Part shown: positions 45,985-54,984 of the stretch, piece after piece
How positions within the stretch are numbered: the first letter of the stretch is position 1
Layout of the letters: the number at the start of each line of letters is the position of its first letter
From: Chryseobacterium turcicum
GTDB taxonomy: Bacteria; Bacteroidota; Bacteroidia; Flavobacteriales; Weeksellaceae
Direction: 5' to 3'
DNA length: 64,000 nt
Assembly: GCF_021010565.1 (NCBI RefSeq)
Contig: NZ_JAJNAY010000001.1
Coordinates: 186,001-250,000 of the forward strand
The notes under the pieces: model-generated
Told to the model about the DNA's origin: nothing
The model's database searches: none
The model's input: only the letters and a program-made list of their open reading frames with translations
Position numbers and translations under genes: made by a program

Positions 45985-46908
45985 ATGAAAATATTTCCCA
46001 AATCACTTAAAAAAGGCGACAAAATAGCTATCATTTCTCCTGCAGGTTCTGTAGAGCCAACTCAATTGGAAAAAGGGATAGAAATGATTAAAGCTAAAGG
46101 TTTTGAACCTATTTTAGGCGAAAATCTTTATACCAAATTTTCTAATGGCTATAATTATGCAGGGACTGAAGCGGAAAGACTAAATGATATCAATTGGGCT
46201 TTAAATGATTCTGAAATTTCTGCAATCTGGGCTTCAAGAGGCGGTTATGGTTGCCAACATTTAGTTCAAGGTTTAAACTTAAAAGAGTTTACCAAAAATC
46301 CGAAATGGTATATTGGGTATTCTGATAATACAGTGATCCAAAGTTATTTGTTTAAAAAAGGCTTTGCTTCCATTCACGGACAAACGATTAAAACTTCGAG
46401 TTTTGGAGTAACTGAGGAAAGCTATGATTTACTTTTTGATATTTTAGAAGGTAAAAAGCCAAAATACAGCTTAGAATCGAATCAATTTAATAAACAAGGA
46501 AATATTGAAGGCGAATTGATTGGAGGGAATTTAGCCCTCATTTATGCGCTTTTGGGAACTAAATATTCATTTGATTTTAAAGATAAAATTTTATTCATCG
46601 AAGATATTGGGGAAAACTTCTATGCCTTAGATCGAATGATAATGAGCCTTGAATTGGCCGGAGTTTTTACAAAAATAAAAGGTTTAATTGTTGGCGGAAT
46701 GACCAATATGGGAGACGAAAAAGACAACAAACAATACGAAGAAAGTTTTGACGAGTTTGCCTATAAACTTATCTCAGAAAGAATTTCAAAGTATAATTTT
46801 CCTGTCATTTTTGGTTTCCCTAATGGACATATCAAAGATAATCGACCGTTGATTATTGGAAGTGAGATTAAGATGAAGGTTGAGGATAAGGTAAAGGTTG
46901 CGTTTTAA
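45985..46908 (+). CDS. ldcA: Muramoyltetrapeptide (LD-)carboxypeptidase, S66 family
   Basis: A 307-residue serine peptidase of the LdcA/MccF fold. It removes the terminal D-alanine from murein tetrapeptides during peptidoglycan recycling, or cleaves related substrates. The features are LKKGDKIAIISPAGSVEPTQL, ASRGGYGCQHLV, the nucleophile serine in YIGYSDNTVIQSYL, the catalytic glutamate in LFIEDIGENFYALDRMI and the histidine in FGFPNGHIKDNRPL. Without a signal peptide it is cytoplasmic, as expected for recycling. The following YraN frame begins 46 bases downstream. Confidence 0.9.
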   Translation: MKIFPKSLKKGDKIAIISPAGSVEPTQLEKGIEMIKAKGFEPILGENLYTKFSNGYNYAGTEAERLNDINWALNDSEISAIWASRGGYGCQHLVQGLNLKEFTKNPKWYIGYSDNTVIQSYLFKKGFASIHGQTIKTSSFGVTEESYDLLFDILEGKKPKYSLESNQFNKQGNIEGELIGGNLALIYALLGTKYSFDFKDKILFIEDIGENFYALDRMIMSLELAGVFTKIKGLIVGGMTNMGDEKDNKQYEESFDEFAYKLISERISKYNFPVIFGFPNGHIKDNRPLIIGSEIKMKVEDKVKVAF

Positions 46909-46954
46909 ATTCACTCTTAAACTCCCAAAACTCTCCCACTCTCAAACTCAAAAT

Positions 46955-47326
46955 ATGGCAGATCACAACGAACTTGGTAAGAAAGCAGAAAATGTAGCCG
47001 CCGAATATTTACAGAAAAAAGGCTACAAAATTCTGGTGCGAAACTTTCGTTATCAAAAATCTGAAATAGATATTATTGCCGAAAAAGAGCATCAGATTAT
47101 CGTAGTTGAAGTAAAAGCAAGGTCAACCGATTTTTTTATTCTTCCGCAGGAAGCGGTTACAAAAGGGAAGATAAAATCTATTGTTACTGCTGCTGATCAT
47201 TTCATGGAAGAATTTAATAAGAATCAGGAAGTAAGATTTGATATTATTTCTGTGCTTCCCGACAAAAAAGGAAACTTAATTATAGAACATATTCCAGATG
47301 CTTTTGAAGCATTTGATGCAAATTAG
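46955..47326 (+). CDS. YraN family endonuclease-like protein (UPF0102)
   Basis: A 123-residue protein from the ATG at 46955 (MADHNELGKKAENVAAEYLQ); the frame extends further upstream into the end of the ldcA gene. It shows the PD-(D/E)XK nuclease-like core: KKAENVAAEYLQKKGYKILVRNFR, the acidic residue in KSEIDIIAEKE and the ExK motif in VVEVKAR, followed by VRFDIISVLPD. YraN proteins are widespread and linked to DNA processing, but the biochemical role is not settled. It is followed by a short-chain dehydrogenase gene. Confidence 0.9.
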   Translation: MADHNELGKKAENVAAEYLQKKGYKILVRNFRYQKSEIDIIAEKEHQIIVVEVKARSTDFFILPQEAVTKGKIKSIVTAADHFMEEFNKNQEVRFDIISVLPDKKGNLIIEHIPDAFEAFDAN

Positions 47327-47405
47327 CTTCTTGCTTTTGGCAGATAGTTATTTGCTTTTAACAAAATTAGCCAGAAGCTAAAAGCTAATGGCAAACAGCA
47401 AAATT

Positions 47406-48158
47406 ATGAAAACAATACTCATCACCGGAGCTACTTCAGGTATAGGAAAATCTACTGCAGAACTTTTAGCAAAACAAGGAAACAGAATCATTATCTGTGG
47501 AAGACGACCAGAAGCATTAGAATCTGTAAAAGCTGAATTATCTGTATTAACCGAAGTGTTTAGTTTAAAGTTTGATGTTAGAAATCTTGAAGAAGTTGAA
47601 AACGCAATTGCATCACTTCCAGAAGAATGGAAAAATATTGATGTATTAATTAATAATGCAGGAAATGCACATGGTTTAGAACCTCTTTCCGCAGGAAGTA
47701 CTCATGATTGGGATTCTATGATTGACGGAAACGTAAAAGGTCTTTTATACGTTTCTAAAACGCTTATTCCGATGATGAAAGAAAGAAATTCGGGACAAAT
47801 TATTAATATCAGTTCGGTAGCGGCAAGGCAAACGTATGCAAATGGCGTGGTTTATTGTGCAACTAAAAAAGCCGTTGATGTGATTTCTGAAGGAATGAGA
47901 ATTGAATTGACGGAATTCGGAATCAGAGTCACCAATATTCAGCCGGGAGCTGTAGAAACAGATTTTTCTTTAATAAGATTTAAAGGCGACCAAGAAAGAG
48001 CCGCAACCGTTTATGCAGGTTATGAAGCTTTAAAAGCAGAAGATATTGCCGATGCAATTGCCTATTGCATTAATGCTCCACAACACGTTACGGTTTCTGA
48101 TATGACCATTTATCCAAGTGCACAGAGCGAACCGAGAACAATTTACAGAAAAGGGTAA
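47406..48158 (+). CDS. Short-chain dehydrogenase/reductase (YdfG-like)
   Basis: A 250-residue classical SDR. The nucleotide motif is ITGATSGIGKSTAELLAKQG (TGxxxGIG) with IICGRRPEAL, typical of an NADP-binding arginine pair. NNAGNAHGL follows, then the catalytic serine in INISSVAARQTYANG and tyrosine/lysine in VVYCATKKAVDV. The C-terminal part has RVTNIQPGAVETDFSLIRFKGD and VTVSDMTIYPSAQ, which resemble the YdfG/serine 3-dehydrogenase group. The substrate is therefore probably a 3-hydroxy acid such as serine or 3-hydroxypropionate, but not proven. The ATG at 47388 is an alternative start. Confidence 0.88.
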   Translation: MKTILITGATSGIGKSTAELLAKQGNRIIICGRRPEALESVKAELSVLTEVFSLKFDVRNLEEVENAIASLPEEWKNIDVLINNAGNAHGLEPLSAGSTHDWDSMIDGNVKGLLYVSKTLIPMMKERNSGQIINISSVAARQTYANGVVYCATKKAVDVISEGMRIELTEFGIRVTNIQPGAVETDFSLIRFKGDQERAATVYAGYEALKAEDIADAIAYCINAPQHVTVSDMTIYPSAQSEPRTIYRKG

Positions 48159-48195
48159 TTGGAATTTGAGAATGGTTTAATTTGAGAATGTGAAA

Positions 48196-48628
48196 ATGAG
48201 ACTCTTCCCTATTCTATTGTTCTTTTGCTTTGCTTTTGGTTTTTCTCAGGAATATTCAAAAACAGGAAAAACAACTGCTTTCTCAAACGGCAAAACTTGA
48301 TTCTTTAATGCAAAATAATGATTCAAAGATTCTAGATTTGTTTGCTATTGATGTTTCTTTCGGTCATTCTAATGGCTGGATTCAGAATTTAAATGACTTT
48401 AAAAAAGATTTTTCTTCCAAAAAAGTGGTTTATAAAGAAATAAGGCAAACCGAAGTTTCTGAAATTAAAAAGTTTAAAAATACATTCAGCATCAGAAGGA
48501 AAATAAAGGTTTCAGGGTTGTATCAAAGTGAAGATTTTGAGATGAAATTATCGCTTCTTGAGATTTGGATTAAAGATAAATCTATGTGGAAATTGTGGAG
48601 CCGACAAAGTGTGGAAATAAAGCCATAA
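48196..48628 (+). pseudogene. Small exported protein (SnoaL/NTF2-like), frameshifted
   Basis: The ATG at 48196 opens a signal peptide MRLFPILLFFCFAFGFSQ, but that frame stops at 48298-48300. The next frame, from about 48251, continues with NIQKQEKQLLSQTAKLDSLM and runs to 48628 through an LFAIDVSFGHSNGWIQNLND and WKLWSRQSVEIK pattern typical of small nuclear-transport-factor-2-like (DUF4440-like) domains. Omitting one G at 48249-48250 joins FSQ to NIQ seamlessly. Either the gene is disrupted by a one-base insertion or the assembly has an error. A truncated product from the TTG at 48230 would lack a proper signal peptide. Confidence 0.75.
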
Positions 48629-48742
48629 ATTTGCAAAAATTCAAATGGATTTTTTATAAATGTTTCAACTTGTAAATAATTCTTACAAGTTTGTTAATCA
48701 TTACTGTTCAGAATTTCCGAACAGCTCAAAATAATCAAAAAA

Positions 48743-49426
48743 ATGAAAATATTATACCTCGAAACTTCCTCCAAAAACTGTTCAGTAGCCATTTCTGATG
48801 ATGAAAAACTACTTTGCTCAACTGAAGAAGTTTCAGAAAACTATAAACAGAGCGAATCGCTCCACACTTTTGTAGAATGGGCTTTGGAAGGCGCCGAACT
48901 TACAATGAAAGATATTGATGTCGTTTCTTTAGGAAGAGGTCCGGGTTCTTATACTGGTCTTAGAATTGGTGCGGCTTCGGCAAAAGGTTTTTGCTACGGA
49001 CTTAAAATTCCTTTGGTTGCCGTTAATTCTATGGAAAGCATGGTAGAGCCTTTTTTAGGACAAAACTATGAATTAATCATCCCTTTGGTCGATGCAAGAC
49101 GAATGGAGGTTTATACCGCTGTTTATAACGGAATTTCAGGTGAAGAGCTCAGTCAGACTGAAGCTAAAATTTTAGATGAAAATTCTTTTGAAGAATTTAA
49201 AGATAAGAAAGTTCTTTTTGTGGGTGATGGAGCATTAAAAGCAAAAGAAGTATTGCAACTTCCGAATGCAGAATTTAATACTGAAATCTATCCTTCTGCT
49301 CAGTATTTAATAAAGAAAACGTTAGAAAAAATAAAGAATGAAGACTTTGAAGATATTGCTTATTTCGAGCCTTTTTATCTGAAAGATTTTCATGGTGTAA
49401 AGAAAAAAAGTAAAAGCGAAGAATAA
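48743..49426 (+). CDS. tsaB: tRNA threonylcarbamoyladenosine biosynthesis protein TsaB
   Basis: A 227-residue partner of TsaD/TsaE needed for t6A37 modification of ANN-decoding tRNAs. The ASKHA-fold features are ILYLETSSKNCSVAISDDEKLL, the SLGRGPGSYTGLRIGAASAKGFCYG signature, LIIPLVDARRMEVYTAVYNG and VGDGALKAKEV. It matches the family length (~230). The stop codon lies inside the stem of a strong terminator shared with the convergent porW gene. Confidence 0.95.
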   Translation: MKILYLETSSKNCSVAISDDEKLLCSTEEVSENYKQSESLHTFVEWALEGAELTMKDIDVVSLGRGPGSYTGLRIGAASAKGFCYGLKIPLVAVNSMESMVEPFLGQNYELIIPLVDARRMEVYTAVYNGISGEELSQTEAKILDENSFEEFKDKKVLFVGDGALKAKEVLQLPNAEFNTEIYPSAQYLIKKTLEKIKNEDFEDIAYFEPFYLKDFHGVKKKSKSEE

Positions 49427-49440
49427 TCTTCGCTTTTTTT
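49413..49440. terminator. Bidirectional terminator overlapping the tsaB stop codon
   Basis: AAAGCGAAGA / TCTTCGCTTT with an ATAA loop followed by eight T. The tsaB stop (49424-49426) lies within the loop and stem, so this gene ends on its own terminator. Confidence 0.8.
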
Positions 49441-51995
49441 TATTTACTCATTGGTTTCACTTCACCAGAGGTTTGCTGTAGCTTTTGCATAGAATTATTT
49501 ACTGCTTTTTTCGGAATATTGTTATTATTCTGAGGAGGAGTATTTTTCATTGGCTGAGCAGCTGAATCACTAGTAATGAAATTACTGGTTTGAGATTGCT
49601 GAATATTATTAGCTTGTCCCGGGCCGTTAAATGGACTATTAGGAGTCTTATTTCCCTTATTATCCGTCGCTTGGAATGCAATATCGCTTTTCAGATAATT
49701 GAGCATTTCTTTAGCTTTAATTCCTTCAGGAGTTTTAGCATAATTCAAAATAATTTGTTCAAGCTGGAGAATCATTACTTCTTTTCCACCTGTTTTTCCT
49801 GCATTGAAGGCATTCAAAAGATTCAGTTTAGGAATTAATGCATCTTTAGGAAACTTGAGAATTACCTGTTCTATTTTGCCCTGACTTTCTGCAAATTTTT
49901 CAGATTCATACAGTGCAAAAGCCATTTTATATTCGTTTTCAACTTCTTCAGATGATTTTACGAAGGTATTATTTTTAGGATTTCTTGCAAATTCTGCAAA
50001 AGAAGAATAAGGATAGTCGGTTAATAAAATCTGTTTTGCGCGGGCTGAAGCCTGAGGGTCTTTCTCATAATTCATCGCAAAAATTTCATATAATGCCTGA
50101 AGCATTACCTTCTCCTCTGGTTTTACATCAACCAAATCATAAAGCGTTTTTGTTGCTAAAGGCGTATTGGTAAAATAATTCTGATACATCACGCCAAGGC
50201 CTAATGAAGCGGTATCTCTATCCTTTTTTAGCTGAGATAATTTACCGGCATCTGCAGGAATTTGCTCAATATAAAAAGAAGGCTCAAAACGTCTCGGATT
50301 GGGAGCTGAAGTAACTCCTAAAGCTTCATTTTTCATATCTTCCAGTGAAGCCATCTTTTTAGAAAAACGCCAGTTATCAACCAATGCACGGTCTCCCCAA
50401 ACTTGTTTAAAGGTAGAGGTACCTTTGCTTACGGTACCGGTGTTTCCAAAATAAAAGCCTTTGGCTGTAACCCCAAAATCTTCGAAAGAATTTGAACTGT
50501 TTGCAAAAAGAGAATTGGCGTTGTAATCTCCGGTATCAAAACCTTTGCTTCTCTCAGCACGCCTTCTTTCCTGTTCTTCTTTTTCTTCTCTTATTTTTAG
50601 TTTGTCAATATATTTTGCAAAATAATCAGTTTTCTGTACATCGGTCATTTTTGCCAAAGAAAGAATACTGTCATTTTTCTTAATTAAATAATAGTTTTTA
50701 GAGATTTTTTTAATGTAGCCTGATTGATCTTGCAGTAAGATTCTCGAAGGTTCGTACGTCATAGAAGCCAACGCAGAATCGTAGTAAGCTCCGGCTCCTA
50801 TATAATCGTTTTTATCTAAATAATTTTTACCAATCTCGTAGTAAGCCAAGCCTCTCACCTGCCCATCAGAAACTTTTTCGAGCAATGATTTTCTGAAAAA
50901 CTCCTGCGCTTCTTTTTTCTTACCCGCTTTGTTGGCCATTAGACCTAAAGCATAATAAAATTCGTTTTTTCGAGACCCATAAGTTCCTTTTTTACTTATT
51001 TTTTCGAGATAATCTTTCGCGCCTTCATAATTTCCTTTTCCGTTGAATGTTTTGGCAATTTCAATCTGAGATTTTACCTCAAACTCAAAATCATTAGCAT
51101 ATTTATAAGCAGCTAAAAAGCTTTCTCTTGCCAAATCTTGTTTTCCTTGTTCTTGTAAAACTTGACCTCGTAAAAATGCAATTCTGCTTTTTAGTTTTCT
51201 GTTTCCGTTCAGTTCAAAAGCACGGTCTAATTCTTTGATAGATTCTTCTTTTTTTCCGGCATCCAAAAGAGATTCAGCATAATAAATACTCAATAATTTA
51301 TCATGATCCTTGCTTAATTTTTCACCTTTAAGTTTATTGAAAATTTCGTCAGATTTATGATAGTTTTTAATTTGAGAATAAGCTAAAGCTTCATAAATAT
51401 GTGCTAACGGAAGCCTTTTGTCTTCTTTCATATGGGTGAAAACATAGTTTAAAGCATCCAAAGCTTTAATTGATTTTCCCTGATAAATTCTAGACTGAGC
51501 CAAAATAATATAAGCATCAAAAATAGTTTTGTTTTGCTCCTCTCCTTTTCTGATGACCGAATATTTATTAATGGCTTTTAAAGCTTTTGCTTCAGCAATT
51601 TCCAAAACACTAGCTCCTTTATTTTGTTCCTGATTATTAGGGGCTTGAGGTTTGTTCCCGGGCATTCCCGGTGCGCTTCTTGCATTTTGTTGCGGGCGGT
51701 TTACTTCCGCCATTTTCATAGAATTTTCTGCAAACACTGAAGATTGTCCCAAATCACTTCCTAGAGGTTGTTCTTCGTAGGTTAGTATAGGAATATATGG
51801 CGCATAAAAATTGTCTTTATGGGCTTTGTCTCTTTCTGTAAACTCACTGTTTAAAGCATCTTTGGCATTAAACAAGGTGTTGTAATATGTTGAAAATCCT
51901 TTCAAAAACTTTGATCTCGCTTCTGGTTTTTTCACTTTCGTGCCACAGGAAACGACGATAATCGCTACTAAAAGAAATACTATATTTTTTTTCAT
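49440..51995 (-). CDS. porW: Type IX secretion/gliding TPR lipoprotein PorW/SprE
   Basis: An 851-residue lipoprotein (signal FLLVAIIVVSCGTK with the lipid cysteine). It starts with SKFLKGFSTYYNTLFNAKDAL and HKDNFYAPYIPIL, the characteristic PorW/SprE N-terminus. Many TPR helices follow across residues ~150-700 (e.g. AHIYEALAYSQIKNYHKSDE, GQVRGLAYYEIGKNYLDKND), and the tail is Gln/Asn/Pro-rich. In Flavobacterium johnsoniae SprE, and PorW in Porphyromonas, are required for T9SS secretion (and gliding in the former). It would serve the secretion of the type A cargo at 634-2421 and 6440-8263. It stands alone on the - strand. Confidence 0.88.
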   Translation of the reverse strand: MKKNIVFLLVAIIVVSCGTKVKKPEARSKFLKGFSTYYNTLFNAKDALNSEFTERDKAHKDNFYAPYIPILTYEEQPLGSDLGQSSVFAENSMKMAEVNRPQQNARSAPGMPGNKPQAPNNQEQNKGASVLEIAEAKALKAINKYSVIRKGEEQNKTIFDAYIILAQSRIYQGKSIKALDALNYVFTHMKEDKRLPLAHIYEALAYSQIKNYHKSDEIFNKLKGEKLSKDHDKLLSIYYAESLLDAGKKEESIKELDRAFELNGNRKLKSRIAFLRGQVLQEQGKQDLARESFLAAYKYANDFEFEVKSQIEIAKTFNGKGNYEGAKDYLEKISKKGTYGSRKNEFYYALGLMANKAGKKKEAQEFFRKSLLEKVSDGQVRGLAYYEIGKNYLDKNDYIGAGAYYDSALASMTYEPSRILLQDQSGYIKKISKNYYLIKKNDSILSLAKMTDVQKTDYFAKYIDKLKIREEKEEQERRRAERSKGFDTGDYNANSLFANSSNSFEDFGVTAKGFYFGNTGTVSKGTSTFKQVWGDRALVDNWRFSKKMASLEDMKNEALGVTSAPNPRRFEPSFYIEQIPADAGKLSQLKKDRDTASLGLGVMYQNYFTNTPLATKTLYDLVDVKPEEKVMLQALYEIFAMNYEKDPQASARAKQILLTDYPYSSFAEFARNPKNNTFVKSSEEVENEYKMAFALYESEKFAESQGKIEQVILKFPKDALIPKLNLLNAFNAGKTGGKEVMILQLEQIILNYAKTPEGIKAKEMLNYLKSDIAFQATDNKGNKTPNSPFNGPGQANNIQQSQTSNFITSDSAAQPMKNTPPQNNNNIPKKAVNNSMQKLQQTSGEVKPMSK

Positions 51996-52081
51996 TATTT
52001 TAATATAACTCGCTAATTTACTTTTTATTATCAGCAGTTTGATGATTTTGTAAAAATAATAAAATTTTATTTTGAAAATAC

Positions 52082-52636
52082 TTATAATTTTCGCAATATT
52101 TTATAAACTAAATGAGTTGGAAGTCCCATAATGGTATAAAAGCTTCCGTTTATTTTTTTGATTTTTGCCATTCCCAACCATTCTTGGATGCCGTAACTTC
52201 CTGCTTTATCGAATGGTTTGTAGTTTTTAATGTAAAAATCGATTTCCTCATTAGAGATTTCCTCAAATTCTACATCTGCAACATCCGTTTCTGTGATGGT
52301 TTTATCTAAAGTTTTAATCGTAATTCCTGTGTAAACCTGATGTGTTTTTCCTGATAATGACTGAATCATTTCTTTTGCCTCCATTTCATCTTTTGGCTTC
52401 CCAAGAAATGTGTTTTCATTGGTAACAACCGTATCGGCAGTCAATAAAACTTCATCTTTTTGAAGAATTCTGAATGCATTGGCTTTTAATTCAGATAAAT
52501 AAGCTGCGGCTTCTTCTATTTTTATATGTTCAGGTAAAATTTCTTCACAGTCAATTTTTACAACTTCAAAATCAAAACCTAAATTTGATAGTAGCTCTTT
52601 CCTTCTCGGAGATTGCGATGCTAAAAGTATTTTCAT
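52082..52636 (-). CDS. maf: Maf family nucleoside triphosphate pyrophosphatase
   Basis: A 184-residue Maf/YhdE-type enzyme that hydrolyses dTTP/UTP or modified pyrimidine triphosphates as a house-cleaning activity. The features are the N-terminal substrate loop LLASQSPRRKELLSNLGF, the catalytic-base/metal region LLTADTVVTNENTFLGKPKD, LSGKTHQVYTGI, FDKAGSYGIQEWLG and the final KINGSFYTIMGLPTHLVYKIL. The DTVV and KAGSYGIQ motifs are diagnostic. It is not tightly linked to the next gene. Confidence 0.95.
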   Translation of the reverse strand: MKILLASQSPRRKELLSNLGFDFEVVKIDCEEILPEHIKIEEAAAYLSELKANAFRILQKDEVLLTADTVVTNENTFLGKPKDEMEAKEMIQSLSGKTHQVYTGITIKTLDKTITETDVADVEFEEISNEEIDFYIKNYKPFDKAGSYGIQEWLGMAKIKKINGSFYTIMGLPTHLVYKILRKL

Positions 52637-52736
52637 TGATATTTATAAATGATAAACAGTTAATGGTAAATGATATTTTATATTTCAAAAAAATAGATGA
52701 TTGATTGTAAGTCTTTTATCTTTTCTTTCATCTCTA

Positions 52737-53255
52737 TTATACAGATTGGGTATTATCATCGTGCCATTTTCCCTGAACTTTCATTACCTGCTCAATAACA
52801 TCGCGTACTGCTCCACTTCCACCTTTGGCTTGTGAAATATAGTCTGCAATTCCTTTGATTTCGGGAACGGCATTTTCAGGACACGTTGCAATTGCTGAAT
52901 TCTGCATCATGTGAAAATCAGGAAGGTCATCTCCCATCGTTAGAATTTCTTCATTTTTAAGATTATATTTAGCTTTAAAAGCTTCATAATCTACCATTTT
53001 ATCATGAGACTTTGCATAGTAATCCTGAATACCCAAATAATTGATTCTGTGTCTTACCATTTCGTCATTTCCACCTGTGATTACTCCAATTATATAATCG
53101 TTTTTTAAAGCTTTTACAACAGCATAACCATCCAAAACATTCATTACCCGGCTCATATTTCCACCTGGCATTAAATAGACACTTCCGTCTGTGAATACGC
53201 CGTCTACATCAAATACAAATGCTTTTATATCTTTTAATTTCTCTTTATAACTCAT
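52737..53255 (-). CDS. kdsC: 3-deoxy-D-manno-octulosonate 8-phosphate phosphatase (KdsC-type HAD)
   Basis: A 172-residue C0-type HAD phosphatase. Motif I is FVFDVDGVFTDGSVYLMPGG with the nucleophile aspartate and acid/base aspartate, GVITGGNDEMVRHRI is motif II (threonine), and LTMGDDLPDFHMMQ is motif IV; the lysine is in YAKSHDKM. Length and DxDGVxTDG identify KdsC, which releases phosphate from Kdo 8-phosphate for lipopolysaccharide core synthesis. kdsA and kdsB are not in the window. The SIMPL-domain gene lies 24 bases upstream on the same strand. Confidence 0.88.
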   Translation of the reverse strand: MSYKEKLKDIKAFVFDVDGVFTDGSVYLMPGGNMSRVMNVLDGYAVVKALKNDYIIGVITGGNDEMVRHRINYLGIQDYYAKSHDKMVDYEAFKAKYNLKNEEILTMGDDLPDFHMMQNSAIATCPENAVPEIKGIADYISQAKGGSGAVRDVIEQVMKVQGKWHDDNTQSV

Positions 53256-53279
53256 TTTAAACTTTAAAAATATTTTTAT

Positions 53280-54035
53280 TTAGTCGAGATTGTAAGTAAG
53301 TCTTACAGTAATTCTCGCTGATTTTTCTTTACTTGAAGTGTCAAAATTTCCACCATAACTATCTTCATCGGTAGAACCTTTTGCTGTAATTTGGAAGACT
53401 CCCATAGAAGCATCTTTTAGCTTTCCTAAATCTCCGTCTGCACTTTTTACAATTTTTTCTGCTCTTTGTTTGGCGTCTTTTGAGCCGGCTTCTATTAAAC
53501 TGTGTTTCAGAGATGCAAGGTCAGAATAAGTATATTGTGCCGAAGAGGGCTCAAATTGTACACCGCTATTGATTAATTCTGCTGTTTTATCAATCACACT
53601 TTCAATCTTCTTCATCAAAGCTGGGTTTTTCTTAGCTCTGAAAAACACACTTTGAGTAGCTTTGTAGCCATCAAAAATATCTTCAGATTTTTCAGCCCCG
53701 TCTGCTTCTTTTGTCGTCACTGTACGGTAAGACCTTGAAAAGTTTACTCCGCCAAAAGCAAACTCTCCTGCTTTAAACCCTTTGCTGTAGAAAAATGCCT
53801 TTACTTTTTCTTTATCCTGCGAGATTAAATTGTAGGCTTCTTTTGCGTCCATTGCACTGGCGTCGAAACTTCCACCCCAACTTATTTCGTCGGAAATAAA
53901 ATCTTTAGAACCAAGACCTGTAACGGATATTGTATCTTGTTTTAAATTTCTGTTTTTAAAACTTGAGCCTAAAACAAAAGCGGTGATAACGATGGCTGCT
54001 CCAATGATGAGGGAACGGATAATGTTTGTATTCAT
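53280..54035 (-). CDS. SIMPL domain-containing membrane-anchored protein
   Basis: A 251-residue protein from the ATG at 54035 (the frame opens at a TTG six codons earlier). An N-terminal hydrophobic helix (SLIIGAAIVITAFVLGSSF) is followed by the SIMPL (DUF541) domain. This has SVTGLGSKDFISDEISWGGSF, DKEKVKAFFYSKGFKAGEFAFGGVNFSRSY, YTYSDLASLKHSLIEAGSKDAKQRAEKIV and a final strand ARITVRLTYNLD. SIMPL proteins are envelope proteins of unclear function. It lies within an apparent run 54816 to 52737 of closely spaced - strand genes. Confidence 0.85.
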   Translation of the reverse strand: MNTNIIRSLIIGAAIVITAFVLGSSFKNRNLKQDTISVTGLGSKDFISDEISWGGSFDASAMDAKEAYNLISQDKEKVKAFFYSKGFKAGEFAFGGVNFSRSYRTVTTKEADGAEKSEDIFDGYKATQSVFFRAKKNPALMKKIESVIDKTAELINSGVQFEPSSAQYTYSDLASLKHSLIEAGSKDAKQRAEKIVKSADGDLGKLKDASMGVFQITAKGSTDEDSYGGNFDTSSKEKSARITVRLTYNLD

Positions 54036-54063
54036 TTTTTTGGTTTTCCTCAAAGTTAAAACT

Positions 54064-54816
54064 TTATGGCAATTGATACATTTTTTTAATCGATTGATTC
54101 ATTGTTTTATAAATCTCTAAACTTTCATCTTTTAATAACTGCTCGTGTAATTCTAAAACTCTTTGGTCATTTCTTACGGCTGGTCCTGTTTGTGCTGATT
54201 TGGGTTCTATTTCAGAGATTTTCTGAACGGTTTCATTAATTAAAGGCAAAAAATAATCAAACGGAATTTCCTGAGCATCTGAAATTTCTTTAGCTCTTGC
54301 AAAAAGATGATTCACAAAATTGCAGGCAAAAACTGCTGTTAAATGAATGTATTTTCTCTTTTCATGAGAACTTTCCATTACATTTTCAGAAATTTTGGAA
54401 GCTAAATCTGTTAAAGTTTTCTGGTCTTCTTCATTTTCAGTTTCAATAAAAAAAGGAATTTTTTTGTAATCTAAATCTTTAGATTTTGAAAATGTCTGTA
54501 AAGGATAAAAGCTTGATTTTCTGTACTCCCCTATTAATATTTCTTTAGGAAGCGAGCCTGAAGTATGAGCAACCAAAGCATTTTTTTTAATAATAATTTT
54601 AGAAACATCTTCTACAGAACTATCACTTACGCAAATAATATATAAATCTGCATCTTCCAGTTTTTGTGTGGAATAAGGGATATTTAATTCTAAAGAAATT
54701 TTTTGAAGTTCTTTTTCATTTCTCCCAAAGATTTGGGCTAAAGAAATACCATTTTGAGTGAAAGCTTTTGCCAAATGATAGGCAACATTCCCAGAACCGA
54801 TAATGACTGTTTGCAT
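54064..54816 (-). CDS. Rossmann-type DUF2520 oxidoreductase-like protein
   Basis: A 250-residue protein with a dinucleotide-binding N-terminus TVIIGSGNVAYHLAKAFTQNG (GxGxxxxxxA), YIICVSDSSVEDVSK and HTSGSLPKEIL. A C-terminal helical domain follows (HLTAVFACNFVNHLFARAKEI, QTGPAVRNDQRVLELHE). The GPAxRxD motif is typical of the DUF2520/YqeC-like family related to ketopantoate reductase and F420-dependent NADP reductases. Enzymatic function is not established. It starts about ten bases before the SIMPL-domain frame, suggesting an operon with it and kdsC. Confidence 0.87.
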   Translation of the reverse strand: MQTVIIGSGNVAYHLAKAFTQNGISLAQIFGRNEKELQKISLELNIPYSTQKLEDADLYIICVSDSSVEDVSKIIIKKNALVAHTSGSLPKEILIGEYRKSSFYPLQTFSKSKDLDYKKIPFFIETENEEDQKTLTDLASKISENVMESSHEKRKYIHLTAVFACNFVNHLFARAKEISDAQEIPFDYFLPLINETVQKISEIEPKSAQTGPAVRNDQRVLELHEQLLKDESLEIYKTMNQSIKKMYQLP

Positions 54817-54984
54817 AAAACAAAGATAAGAGTTTTTAGTTTTGGAAGGAAAGTTGAATGATAATGGATGTTTTCGAATAAATATTATTGATATAAATCT
54901 TAAAAGTTAATATATTGGACTCAAAATTGAATAAGTAATTTAACTTTTAGATATTTTTGTAATCCAAAACAATGAAAGCATCTT

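Noticed and set aside
53280..54816. tRNA or other RNA gene in the 52-55 kb region
   Set aside because: No cloverleaf-like set of stems or GTTCRANYC-type box was found there or elsewhere in the window.
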